Assembly: GCA_037954665.1 (NCBI GenBank)
Contig: JBBMOL010000609.1
Coordinates: 1-64,000, forward strand
DNA length: 64,000 nucleotides
Reading direction: 5' to 3'
Source: Laguncularia racemosa
Taxonomy: Eukaryota; Streptophyta; Magnoliopsida; Myrtales; Combretaceae
In this document: piece by piece, positions 12,293 to 25,203 of the stretch
How the letters are laid out: each line of letters starts with the position of its first letter
Position numbering within the stretch: position 1 is the first letter of the stretch
Position numbers and translations under genes: made by a program
The notes under the pieces: model-generated
Seen by the model: the letters and a program-made list of their open reading frames with translations, nothing else
What the model was told of the DNA's origin: nothing
Database searches by the model: none

Positions 12293-13132
12293 TAGGGTGG
12301 GTGCAATTCAATTCAGTATAGTTTGCACCTCTAAATCGAATATTACAGTTCAATTTTTTTTTTTTTTAAAAAAGTCGAATTTAACTATATAGTTCAGTTC
12401 ATCAATTTCTCAAACCTAAAAAAATCAGTCCGGTTCATGGTTCGACTACTATGCCTTGCTAACTGTTACTATAGTCTTGTCTACATTTTGTGCTTTGGGG
12501 AGGGCTAATAACTATATATGTATGGTAGATGGTGGTGGATGCCGAATAATGGTGGCTGTTTGGTTAGGGTTAAGGAGAGTGAGATAGTGTATTGCGTAGT
12601 GAGAGAGCGTACTGCACCGCGTATGTGTAGTGACTATTGAGTGTAGGACTATAAACCAAAAGAGCGTAGTGAGCGAGTGATTACTATGCCTTGCCTATTA
12701 TCATTGTGGTTTAGTATGTGCGTTTGTGTTTTAGAGAGGGCAGACAATTGTATGTATACAATAGATGGTGGTAATGGTTAGATAGTGGTGGCTATTTAGC
12801 TAAGGTAAGGGTCTTAGGGAGTTAGGGTATGGCCATTTGGGTTTGGATCTTTAGGAGGGTTTGGTTGAAGACGGAAGGGACGGCTAATGAAGAAAAGACA
12901 AGATTGAGGCTAGATAGACAATAAAATAGGGTTAGGGACTTTAGTTTAGGTTAGGGTTTTAGGCGCAATTTTTTTTTTTAATTATTAGCAAATTGGTTTG
13001 GTTCGTACAAATGAACTGAACGACAAACTAATCTTATAATTGAATCGGTATTAAAAAAAATACTGAAAGTTTGATTTGATTTAATTCGATTTGGTTCGAC
13101 TTGCAATTTGGCCAGTTTTTTTGCCACTCCTA
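12293..13132. mobile_element. hAT-like non-autonomous element, 840 bp
   Basis: The left end is TAGGGTGGGTGCAA. The right end is TTGCCACTCCTA, whose reverse complement is TAGGAGTGGCAA. The flanks GCTTCTAC (12285-12292) and ACTCTTAC (13133-13140) are only 5 of 8 identical, so the duplication is old or eroded. Copy 1 of the tandem unit is continuous at about 2715-2727 and lacks the element. The interior (12480-12960) has several purine-rich, partly repeated phrases and no convincing protein. Confidence 0.75.
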
Positions 13133-15030
13133 ACTCTTACACAAACCTAAATAGAATCTTTTGGGACTTTTGGTTCATTGATATTGTGGATCTTGCTTTT
13201 CTTCAGACTATTTCTTGTCGCTTAGTAAGAACTAGCCTATCTAATGTGTAATAATCCCTTTGAATGATACATGGTCCAATTGTGTAAATGCTCCATCTAT
13301 GAATCCTATTTTGCACTTAAAATAGATAGTTGAAATACCCCTACAAAAATAAAACAAACATAAGGCTATTAAGTCATTATCCCTAATTGACAACCATTAG
13401 CTTTTCCATCATTCTATTTAAACATCCACTTGTTTTTGCCCCCTCTATCTCTCCTTAGCATTTTCTTCCCTAAATGGCTTTTAATAAGTCTAAATAATCA
13501 TAACACGAGAGACAAAGATTGAAGTAAGGGAGGAATAGGAAAGGTAATTCTTTTATCTAAAACTCACCTCTACTTAGTTAAGAAGAGGATACTTTAACTA
13601 ATTCTCTCCATGAATTGCTAGGAGTTGCATCGTTTTAGGTACAAGATATCATTAGGTTTCTTTGTATGCTAAAAACTAAAAAGTTAATTTGGAACTTAGG
13701 AGCTATCTAGGTGTATCTCTTGAAGGAGTCATCTATGCTTAGAGAATTGATCCTTGAACCATTAAATAATCAATCTTGTTTTTAGTATATTTTGTTCCAA
13801 TGTATAAAGGAGGAAAAGAGCAATCAAGATTTTGATTCTTGTCGTTCTAAAATGATTTATTGATGAATTGAAATCAAAACATTTTATTTATGTTTTAGTA
13901 AATAAAATGTTTTGGTCATGATTGATATTGGAATTCAGAGTTCACTCTGAGCATATGCTAAAATAGAGGAATTTCAAGGATAGGGCATCGCCAACTTGAT
14001 CTCAACTTGTTCTACAATTAACTAACTATTAATCAATATCATTTTATAGGCTTAAATATTAAATTAAATTAAGTAATGTTGTAGGTCTTAGTAAATCCAA
14101 CTTCTACATTGTTTGATTTACTCGTTGTTAAAGTAGTGTAAGACTAGTTAATGATGATATGTAATGAATACTAATTTTGGATAAGATTTCTATATTTTTG
14201 CTGACTATTGAGGTCCTTATGGAATGAAACACATAAGTGTTGGACTAGCTAATTGAGATTAGTTATGGATATAAGACATGACCCATTAACATAAATTGTT
14301 GGCCTTAGATGGCATGATTCATATAGTTGTTTAGGTGCTTAGCCACACTTGTGTGCAACAAACGAGTATCTTGTCTAACTTTTTGCAATTGGCCTTGGTT
14401 TGGAAACTCAAAAGTTAAGTAGTCAATTAGACTTAGATGTTAAATGGAAGTCATCTAGGCAAAGGAATAGTAGACAAAACTGCCAATGGTCAAATATATA
14501 TGTAAAAATGAGTATGTGGCTGTTACTTTTTATTGTTATGCACTGATTTCCATCATTATATGGAATCAATGAGTTGAGGACTGACTATTTGGACAAGTTG
14601 TAGGTAAAGAATTCACTATGAATCAACTTTCATTAATGAATTGTTGACTAAACTGATATTTTCGAAGGGCTAGTTGTTTGATTATATTGCTCTACTAATT
14701 TGCTTAAATTCCTTACTTCATCGACATCTATGTGATTGCGGTAGTGATTGTTCTTGCTTGGTATCGGAGTGTATCCACTACAGGTTCTAGGTTAATAATG
14801 TTTTAGTTACAAAAATATTTGGATTAAAGCTAGAAGAGGGGAACAATTGTGTTGATACAGGGCATTACATGACTTTGAAGAAAATTTCCGAGGAAAGTTC
14901 TGCAGTTATATCTAACTCCCTTTTTCTTGATAGTCAACTCCCACAGAACTCCGACAAAGGGAACTGTGTCATCTATACCATCAATATCAGCATAAAGGTC
15001 TTTCCAACTTCCAACCTTCTTTGCGTACAA

Positions 15031-18000
15031 TATCATAAATTTTAAGTTCAATTTGATATATTACTCAGATAATTTGAGGTTGAACTTGACCTAACTGTAA
15101 TTGATTTGAATTCGATCCAATATAGATCTAAACTGAAGTAGGTTTCGATCATTCATGCCATTAAGGTGTACAAGAGAAATAAAAGATATGAAAATAAAAA
15201 TATAGTTGAACTCAATTGGAGGATGAGAATTAGAAAATGAAAATAAGGGTAGCCATGTAAGTAATGATTATCTCATGTTCTAATAATTTTTACGGGATTC
15301 TCACTTAATGCCAGAGGTTAATGATGGGAACTCTATACAATTGATAGCCATCAAGCGTCTTTAACAAGTTCTACAAGCATAGTAAACCCTAACTTTCCAA
15401 ATATTTATCGCATCGAAACATGGACATGGGACACTGGGGGATATCATTCCGCCCCACTTTCCAGGGTATCGATGCCAAAATTGCCAAGTATTCTCAATTG
15501 CTTGGTGTGCAAAATATCCAATCTCTTTCCACGAAATGGATAGCTTCCAAGCAATATTATCGTTTCATGGTTCTCATCTCATTGGTCCCCTTTATCATAC
15601 CAAACTCACCTTATTGGCTTTAAAAAGTGACCATTGCGTGAAATTTGGCATGACATATTTTCTTCAAGTGATGATGCACATGGAAGACCTATGTTTAGAA
15701 CGTCTCTTTGGCATCAATGTCATAATCACGTTGTCACACCCCAATTGGGGTGGTTGTTAATAGTCCATTGCGTATCCATCTAGTAAACGTATATATATTC
15801 GAAAATTTTGTGCTCTGTCCTTTAACTTTTAATAACGTGAAATGTTTCTTGAAGCAATTCTCTAGGATAAGGGTGAATTATGAATTCCAATAAACAGCTA
15901 CTTCACCACCAAGTACAAATAATGATAAGTGGCATGCGATTTTAAATTTATTTAATGCATTACCAAGAGCGAACAACAATTTCAATGCTAAGTGGTTATT
16001 TAGATAGGGATCTACAAACAACTAGTCTCTTGGGTACTATACTATCATTTTGATTTATTCATTCCAATATCTATCTTCATATCCAATCATATAAATAATG
16101 ATCTCATATTAGGTTCATCACCCACATAATTTACTGATAGTTTAGTCTACTACTTGCATATATAATAGTATCCCAATCGACTGTTGCAACACACAGATTG
16201 TTTTATTTTAGATGTCTCGAAGAATTGACGAGTAATCGAAGGACCATTTTCTAATAAGGTGGACAGAGGCATGAGAGTGTAAAAATCTCGAATCAGAGTT
16301 GTCCCATGCCCTATCTATCCTTGACTGGATTGGATCAGATCTGTGATTTATTACCTATTTGACCAAGTGAATCCATTTCACTTGAGGCTGATCTCGGACA
16401 TGAGTCATAAAATGGAGTTGGTCTATTTGGATTTGAAATAGATAGGTTGATAATTCGATGAACCTACGAACCGCAAAAGATATTTTGAATGACATATTTA
16501 AGTATTATCTGTTTATATCTAAATTTAATTAAATTCTCTATATTTTAAGTGAGTCAATTAAATTATATTATTAAAATAGAGTCATATATCATAAAAAAAA
16601 AAGGATATACAAAACTTGATTAACACACTTCAAATATAAAGCATTTAATTACATTTCGGTATAAAGTCACAAGCAGAAATGATTCAAATTAAAATATAAA
16701 GAATATTAGTATACTACTGAAAATTTGAAGCAAGAAAAGTCAGATCTCCAGGTTGCAAATCTTTAAAGGGAAGTTATGGAGTTATTATTATTATTATTAT
16801 TACTTTTTTGGTCACTAATAAAAGAGGTATTAATCATGTTCCTTGATATGAAGTTATGCCATGAGCAACAACATTGGTAAATTAGTCTTTCCTTAACTAT
16901 AAGGAAAGCAAATGACGTACACAATTATTTATATTATACAAGCAAAGTGGCCGATCCCCAATTCCTCAATCATTCTATAAAAACAAGCATTAAAGTTAAA
17001 CTTGTATATTTCTACGACAAATATGGTTTCAAATAGTTTATCTGAATTAAACCAGTTATTTTCTTTTCTTTTTTTTTTGTATAATGTAAATGTATTTTCT
17101 TATATTTGTTTTATGTGCATTTAGCTTTCGTATATTTAAAATTGAGTGTTTATACTTTCAAATTTAAAAAAGAAAAAAAAAGCTCCTATATCACTATTTT
17201 GCCATTAATGTTAAGTTTTATTTTATTCTATTTTCTTTTTTAATTTGAGTATCTTTTTATCATTTTATCTAAGGGCAAGAGAGTAAAATGAGGTCTTAAA
17301 GTACATTTAAACAAAATTAAGGATGTAAATACTTAATTTTATAGATAAGAAAATTAAAAGTACATAAAACAAATATAACAAGGTGCACATATTTGAAATT
17401 TACTCCCTTTTTATCATTTCAAACCAAACTATAGGTTTTTATTTTGTAGATATTTTTTTTTTTTGAATTATAAAACTTCCGTTTGATTTGGTTTTCCTTC
17501 AGTGATTTCAATCATAACATTCTCTCCTTCTCTCTGTGGCTAGCACAGATGAATATCCTTCAATAAAAAATGTTACATCAAATCAATCAATGTAAGAGGA
17601 ATTGTAGTAGATATATAAAAACGTAACTAAATAAATTAAGGCATTTTTTTTTTAAATTGAAATATTCCACTTAAGAGATAATGTGATTTTTTTCATTTGA
17701 ATAAAACGATCTTTTTATGATTTTATATACTATTTTAATGTTTTTTTTTTTAATTTTATAATCCAATTATATATATTAAATCTCCATTATTAATTTTGGT
17801 TAAGTTTTTATTATTTATATATAAATTAATAATAAAATTAAAAATTAAATTGATTCCATAAAAAATATAGATAAAATTATAAAAAAAAAAATCGAGTGAA
17901 AACTCACCTAAGTGATAAATAAAAAATATCTACGACATAGCACGCTCATCCAGTATAGTGCGTCCCATCAGTTGCATCTGTAGATGCATAATTGTAATCA

Positions 18001-19376
18001 TGTCATGTGTCCCTATATTAACGAACTCGTGTCCCCAGTCGATCTTGCCATGTGAGTATTTGCCAATTTGCGCTCCGAGTCCTAGGCTTCATGTATATGT
18101 GTATCTCCACAAGCTTGTTTTGAGAAGTACAAGCTTCATGTATATGTATATTTCCTGGCTTGTGACCTAGTCGTTGAATCAAGTGGGACTCGGTCAATAA
18201 TTAATCTAGAATGATGCACACCCATGTGGATAAAATTTTAAATGTTTTACCCCCATAACCGGAAGGTTTATTAAGATTTAAGAGTTTATAGATTCTATAT
18301 GTTCCGTTTTAAATATTAAAATATATATTTATAAATATGATATTAAGTAAAGTCTTTATCTAATATAATATAATATTATTAAATGTTAATTGAATGCATT
18401 TGTTTCTAGAGAGTAAAATTAATAGATAAGTCATGAATCTTTATACTCTAATTAATAGATACATACCTTAATTATGAGATTCATGCTTTGATTATTATAT
18501 GATACAGATATCAACCAAACATAATGTTTTATCTTTTCTTTGAAGAACTAATGCGTTAATACCTAACATTCTACTCATCAGATACATGCATTAATCATGA
18601 GATTCATGACTTAATTATTATATTCATGCTTTGAAGCTTTTACCATTGTCTCAATCTTATACTTTTTAGGCAAGTTTATTGTGATTCTCCATGCACATAC
18701 CCTTCCATGTGGTAACCATACATAGCTATCTTTTCCTTATATACTTCCATTTTTCAAATGCTAATTTATCATTCTTCAAAGAAAAGCTCATATATTAAAA
18801 TCCTTATATAAACCTAATCTCACATATGTATTTACCTGTTTTTTTTATACTTTTGGTTGATTGTATCATCTTAATTCATATTAGTAGGGATTAACATTTA
18901 GGTTTAAATTAAAATAGAGATGAAAAGTTTTAATAGTATAAAAAAAAATATACATTATTAAAAGTGGTGTAAATACAACATATTATTAGTATTATAGTAT
19001 TGATATAATTTCATTAGATATCATTGATGTATTAATTAGATGTTAAATATCTATTTTATATCTTAATGTACCACGTGGATAATATATAATATATATCTCT
19101 ATTTTCACTATTTTAATATTATTTAATCTCTTTTTGATACTATTAAAGCTTTTCGATCTTTATATATATTTTAGCATAAAAATACTGATAGTATCGTATA
19201 ATTTTTGCTATCAAAGTTTTAATTTGACACGCTTACGTTTTACTCTAATATTATTATTGGGAAATAGAATATGTATGGAACTTCGAAAAGACAATCAACT
19301 GTGACTGGACAAAACTTTTTAGGTGACCTTTTTTTGGTAACCTATCAATTTAGCCACTTGCGCCAAAATCAAACCC
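15031..19376. other. Intergenic DNA upstream of SCPL gene 1
   Basis: Mostly AT-rich, with homopolymer runs and a short ATT repeat near 16787-16800. Open frames at 15420-15623 and 15536-15760 overlap each other and match nothing I know. A GC-richer patch at 17941-18240 contains CTTCATGTATATG twice (18087 and 18134) and could be an unclassified repeat. The stretch 18470-18640 repeats GAGATTCATG-type phrases. No gene can be supported. Confidence 0.6.
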
Positions 19377-19384
19377 TATAAAAA
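19377..19384 (+). promoter_or_regulatory. TATA box of SCPL gene 1
   Basis: TATAAAAA lies 74 bp upstream of the ATG at 19451, in a CT- and AC-rich leader context. The spacing allows a 5' UTR of roughly 40 bases. Confidence 0.65.
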
Positions 19385-19450
19385 GCAGCCGGTAAGAACC
19401 TAGTACACACACAACCTACACTTTTCATCCTTTCCTAAACTTTGAAAGCC

Positions 19451-22400
19451 ATGGCAATGGCATCATCATCAACTTTCCTTCGCATTTCCTTCTTTCTCTC
19501 TCTTCTTCTTCTTCTAACTTTCTCCACTCTCTCCTCTGCTCATAGAAATCTCAACACCAATGGAATAAAACCCTCATGTTCAAACCCTAAACAAAGGGCA
19601 GAGAAACTCATAAGATCTCTCAATTTGTTCCCAAAAGAAAGTATTAACATTGACAATAACATTGATGATTCCTTAGATTCAGTTCCTAGACTTGTTGAGA
19701 AAAGATTTGAATTCCCATTTTTACCGAGTTCTTCAGGTTTCAATCCTTCTGTTCAGGATCTTGGGCATCATGCAGGCTACTTCAGACTTCCACATACCAA
19801 GGCAGCAAGGTTCGTATAGTTACACATATTTCTAATTTTGGTTTTACTGTTTTCTTTTTTACTTTTCAGCTTTCCCCTTAATAAGATGCCCCTGTTATAA
19901 AATTCTTGTCAGTCACTTGACGTGTGACCATGCACTAAAGCTTATGCAATGGACGTCTTATCTAGCAGGGACAAATTAACAGTTTCGATGTGAAAACTTT
20001 GTCTCTTTATTGTTCTTTACTTTTATAAAGCATATAGTAATACTAAAAAGTATTGATTATTATATACCCATCTGCCCACGGCATTCTTTTTAATTTGTAA
20101 GACCGAAATTTTACTTGATTAAAGTATATTTTTGTTTCAAATCTAATATAACCCAATAAAAGATTTCGAAAAGCATGTTCTTATACTAGACTTAATTGTA
20201 GGAACATTTTAAGTTATTTTGTTGCATCTCTCCAATAGCAGCAAGACACCAAGAAATTTCAAATGTCTTATAAGTCAAAACCAACAAAACCTAATCTTGT
20301 CGAATTAGCTCAAAATCATTGTAGCGCTAGAGAGTTAGTTAACTTACTTCGTGGTGGTTTCGCTTTTCCGATTAATTTAATCAACAAATTGTAAATTTTG
20401 CTGAACATGGGTTTATAAACTCGTCTGATTTTACCTTTATTTTCATTTGTTTATTATTTTTAATATTTTTTAGGATGTTCTACTTCTTTTTTGAGTCAAG
20501 GAAGAGCAAAAATGACCCCGTGGTTATATGGTTGACTGGAGGGCCTGGATGTAGCAGTGATCTCGCTCTTTTCTACGAGAATGGTCCTTTTAGAATTACA
20601 AAGAATTTGTCTCTGGTATGGAATGACTATGGTTGGGACCAGGTAAATAATCGTATGAAATTCAGAGGCTCTATATATGACTCGTGTTAATTTTTTGAGA
20701 ATAGTTGATCCGAGTTCCAAAGTGTTGCACGACATTCTTGATATTTTATTTTTTCCCTTTTGGAATCAATTTGATTCCAGTCGACTTTATTCATATTGCA
20801 TGGTTGTTATGTCAGAATTCTGCTCTATTATGTTTTGTTTGCTTCTCTCACCGTTGTGTTGTTAAATCATGTGTCGACAGTCATTTCTTTGTTTTCTTTC
20901 CCCTCATTTTGTTGCAAGGATCCTGTTGATAATGGGTATCTCGAGACATCATTAAATATTATGATAAGTTATTATATTCGACATTCCTAAAAGAATAATA
21001 GTATATTCGATAATAATATTTCTTTTATCCTGATTAAAGAGGAAATCCCTATCAATCCCAATAATATTTAAATCATCAAAAAAAAATTTGTCTTTTTTGG
21101 ATAGTTTTTGTCTTTGTTCTAATCAACAAGAGTTGCATTTATTTAATGGATACAGCAAAGTTATGCTCAAATAAATATCTCACAAAACGACATGACTGCG
21201 ACATTACTATAGTGAATGCAAAAATATAATAGTCTGAATGGATTTTTGCGAATGCAACATTATGACTGTGTTAACATGTCAATTGTTTTGCTTTTATTTT
21301 ACTTTAATGTCTCTATATTATTATTTCCCAGAACTTTTATATATTGGCATGCTCGATAAGTTACCTGCCGTTAAAGTACACACTAATGTTACGCAGGACA
21401 AAATTATTCACTGCATCTCGTGCCAGACTTGGCCATGTCATGATTTTGGGAAACAATCTATGCGAATCTCTTTATTTAATTTTTTTCCCCTTAAGATAAT
21501 TCAACCAATCTGTGGAGTGTATATTCCAAATTAATTATGCACTGATCCAAAATTACTTTTTTTTTTTGATTCATGATGTAAATTATTACAATCTTAACCA
21601 AAATTATATAATTAGTCTTTTTATCACATCACTATTTTTTTTATGGTGTCATCCTAATTACAACACGATTATGTCCTTTATTCATGATAATACATCTTAA
21701 TATTTTCCCGGATTGATGAATGACAGGCATCGAATATTATTTTCGTTGATCAACCAACGGGAACTGGCTTTAGTTATTCAACTGACCGGACTGATCTACG
21801 ACATGATGAAACAGGCGTTAGCAATGATTTGTATGATTTTATACAGGTATATTCTAATTTTAAATTTTTAGATCAAGATATTAGCTATGAAGGACAGGAT
21901 TAAATATTGAATTGTAAGTATAACCAACATTTTTTTTTTTAATTTCAGGCATTTTTTGAGGCACATCCTGAATATGTTAAAAACGACTTCTATATTACTG
22001 GAGAATCCTACGCTGGACACTATGTTCCTGCTTTCACTAGTAGAGTTCACCAAGGGAATAAGGCAAATGAAGGAATTCACATAAATTTAAAGGTACATCT
22101 TTATCTTTTGAGGTTGAGAAAAGTATTCTGTCGAGCGAACTGAAATAAAAAAGAAGAAAAAAAAAGCAAGGAAAAAAATTTCTTTTCCCTTTTATCTAGA
22201 CATGAAGGAGTAGGTAATGATTTTGTCCTTATAAAATCACCCTTTTATAATTTTTGAATTAGTGAAATTCTACTAAAAAATCAATCCCTCCATAGAGGGT
22301 CAACGTTAGGGAATATAGTAAGCTTTCCTCTATTTTTATCCAAGCATGATACCATGAATTTGACTTGAGTTTGTAAATAATTCACAGGGATTTGCTATTG

Positions 22401-23976
22401 GCAATGGATTGACAAACCCAGAAATCCAGTATCAAGCATATACACAATATGCCTTGGACATGAAGGTGATCACACAAGCCGATAAGGACGAGATAGACCC
22501 ATTGTACCCCCGCTGCAAACAATTTATAAAATCTTGTGGTAATTAATCTTCTATAAGACCAACAACAACCTTAATTGTTCAGCACAGAAATCATTGAGTG
22601 TTTGGACTCTAATATTATGAAACAATAATGACTTTTATTTTTCCAATTGGAATTTCATGCAGGCGTAAAAGCTGGTACGGTTTGTGAGGATGCGTATAGT
22701 GTTTGTACCGATATTTTCAATAGAATCATGAGCATTGCTGGGGGTATAAATGTAAGTATACTTGTTTCGCAAGAACATTTTTCCAACTTTTATCAATGTT
22801 TGTTATAAGTAAACTTTTAGGGGTGCAAAATATTATGGTAGTATTCTTAATATATACAAATGCTATAAACTTTTAATAGTAAATGGCAGTGGAAGGTATG
22901 ATAAAAGTTGGTTACTAGTTTTGGTGTTGGTGGTCGGTAACTAGAGAAAATAATAATGGAATTTCCCCAATTTAAAATTACATTATCACTTGTCATTAAA
23001 AAGCACTAGTTACGGTAATTTTTTTGATATCATTACGTAATATTTGATAATTTCAGAGCATTGATTAATAAAATAAAAAGTCTAAAAAAATCGGAAAAAT
23101 GTTTTCTTTTCGAATTAAAAAAAAAAAAAAACACAACTTAAACCGTCTCTTCTTTTCTCTCCTTGATTGCTTTATCATAATACGAAAATAGCCATTTTAG
23201 CTCATTCACAATGACCTGTTGGATTGATTTTTCTTTTTTTTTTTTTTTTTTTTCCTAGCATTATGACATTAGGAAGCGTTGTGAAGGTGATTTATGCTAT
23301 GATTTCTCGGACATGGAAACATTCTTAAACGAACAATCGGTGAGAGATGCTCTTGGCGTAGGCAACATGACCTTTATTTCGTGTAGTTCCGAGGTTTATG
23401 ACGCGATGTTGAGGGATTGGATGCGTAATCTGGAAACAGGAATTCCTCAGCTTCTTGGGGATGGAATCAGGGCTCTTATATATGCTGGGGAATATGATCT
23501 TATATGTAACTGGTTAGGTAAGTCTCCTTCTCTATGGCATTAGATTTTTCAAGTTGGGTTCTTTGACTAAATCGCTTTTATGATTAACTTCGAGCAGGGA
23601 ATTCAAATTGGGTCCATGCTATGGAATGGTCCGGACAAAGCGCTTTCGTGACATCTCCTACTACTCAATTTATGGTGGACAACAAGGAGGCAGGGCTGTT
23701 GAAATCGCATGGACCGCTTGCTTTCTTAAGGGTCACTTTCTTTTTCATATACACGCCCGTATTAATATGCTCATCAATCACTCCAAATATATGCATATCC
23801 CTATACACAGACTAATAAACTGACGCATGGCGTATTTCTGGATGCAACAACAGGTGCATAATGCTGGGCATATGGTTCCAATGGATCAGCCAAAAGCTGC
23901 ACTCCAGATGCTCGAAATGTGGATGCAAGGGAAAATCGGAATGGCAGGCGGAGACAGTGATATTGCTCCAAAGTGA
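19451..23976 (+). CDS. SCPL: Serine carboxypeptidase-like protein (SCPL48/49 type), gene 1
   Basis: Nine exons: 19451-19809, 20474-20642, 21727-21846, 21949-22092, 22388-22538, 22663-22751, 23259-23517, 23598-23731, 23854-23976. All introns are GT-AG and the joined frame gives 515 aa. Residues 1-30 form a signal peptide (Leu-rich core, cleavage after SSA). A propeptide-like region follows, then the peptidase S10 domain from about residue 107. Visible motifs are WLTGGPGCSS (oxyanion hole, 142-148), YENGP, GESYAGH (nucleophile Ser236), AGEYDLICNW (Asp424) and AGHMVP (His481). Family knowledge: a vacuolar or secreted peptidase releasing C-terminal residues. SCPL48/49 proteins are true carboxypeptidases rather than acyltransferases, though the substrate cannot be read from sequence. 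The reading frame reaches upstream to 19442, but the first ATG is 19451. Gene 1 is more diverged than genes 2 and 3 are from each other. Confidence 0.93.
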
Positions 23977-24147
23977 AGACTGTACAGCTGTAAAAGTTGT
24001 GAAATTTAGAAAAACATAGCTGCTCACAATCATTCATACACAAATACTGATGTACATATGATATTAATTACAAAGCGAAATCAAACAAATAGAGGATTTT
24101 TTTTTTTTTTGTTCTTTTTTTCGCGCGTAACCGTATATTCACCAAGA

Positions 24148-24153
24148 AATAAA
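24148..24153 (+). terminator. Possible polyadenylation signal of SCPL gene 1
   Basis: AATAAA about 170 bases after the stop codon at 23974-23976. Plant signals are loose, so this is a candidate only. Confidence 0.4.
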
Positions 24154-24849
24154 CGATTTATAGAAAGATCACTTCTTACTGTAATATGATCTACAAGTAT
24201 GATGTCAATGACAATGACATAGCGCAAATCTGAAGCTTATGTGACTTATTTTCCCTCAATTATTCTCAATGGAAAAGAAAGATAGAGATAAGTAGATTAT
24301 AAGTTATACATATGTATTGTAAAATTCAAGAAAAAGTATGCTTTTAGCCTTCAATTTTTATCTATCTTTTTATTCAGGTCAGCTATTATCTTCATCCATT
24401 TTATATGACATGGCTTTTTTTTTTTTTAATTTTTTTGCTCTAAGTGTTGCTGGATAAGTAGCCATGTCAGTCGATTAGTAGACTAACCATTATAGTATTG
24501 ACCAACTTATGATTCAATTGTCTAAACATAAACTATTAAAACCCAACGATAAAAAACGCAGTCGGTGAAAAAATTAATAAATAAACAAACTAAACTAAAA
24601 GAGATCTAACTAAAGTTAAAAGCACACTATCAATGAAAACCCATTAGAAAACTCAACGTGAAAATGCTCTTCATCTCCATAGAAACCATTTTAAAAAAGA
24701 AAAAAGAAAAAAGAAAAAGAAACCTTAACTCTTTTTCATTTCCTTAGAAACCACAATGTGATGAGATTTGGCGATGATATGTACAACTAAGAAGACCTGG
24801 CTTATGCATAGAGAGACCCTAGCCCTTTTTGATGCTTTTGTGTGTGGGT
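24154..24849. other. Intergenic DNA, nothing recognised
   Basis: AT-rich sequence with homopolymer tracts between SCPL gene 1 and the reverse-strand copia remnant. The left end of the copia LTR could lie in here but was not found. Confidence 0.5.
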
Positions 24850-25203
24850 AAGAAGATTTGTTGAATTTCCTTTTTGGTAAAATGAGTTGCTTTTGATGAA
24901 AGGAAGAACAGTTGTTAAATATGAGAAATAATTTTGCAATAGAATTGAAAATGAAGAATGGAACAACATCAACTATATCGAAAGTTGTGGTACAAATAAA
25001 AACAAATGAAAATTAATCTATTAACTGCATGGTCCTATAAATAAGCCATGATGAACAACAAGATCACTTATATAATTGATTCCTAAAACTAGGACAACAC
25101 AACAACAACAACAACAATAGCAATGACAGCAAAAAGAAAAAACAGGATAGTTAGGACACGACAGTAGCTGGAATACTTATACTCTTGAAGCATAATTCTA
25201 ACA
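24850..25203 (-). mobile_element. Probable 3' LTR of the reverse-strand copia remnant (outer end uncertain)
   Basis: On the minus strand, directly after the RNase H frame ends, a purine tract (GCAAAGAGGAG) abuts TGTTAGAATTATGC at 25203, a typical polypurine tract/LTR start. A TATA-like TTATTTATAGGACC follows near 25030-25045 (minus). I could not find the CA end, so the left boundary is a guess. A CAA microsatellite lies at about 25098-25120. Confidence 0.55.

Larger units (their letters stand above)
10808..15030 (+). repeat. Tandem duplicated unit, copy 2
   Basis: Direct-orientation paralog of 1996-4573 plus 10681-10735, starting about 70 bp after copy 1 ends. It is interrupted by two TIR elements (11308-11973 and 12293-13132), which together account for its extra length. 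Substitutions and small indels against copy 1 are frequent along the whole length, so the duplication is not recent. I recognise no gene. A minus-strand open frame at 14830-15051 has no recognisable motif, and its counterpart in copy 1 is not preserved. Confidence 0.8.

Noticed and set aside
15420..15760. Two overlapping open frames upstream of SCPL gene 1
   Set aside because: Different frames, no motif, no splice context and no paralog in the window.
19442..19450. Upstream start giving three more residues to SCPL gene 1
   Set aside because: The codon at 19442 is TTG. The first ATG in frame is 19451 and begins a normal signal peptide.
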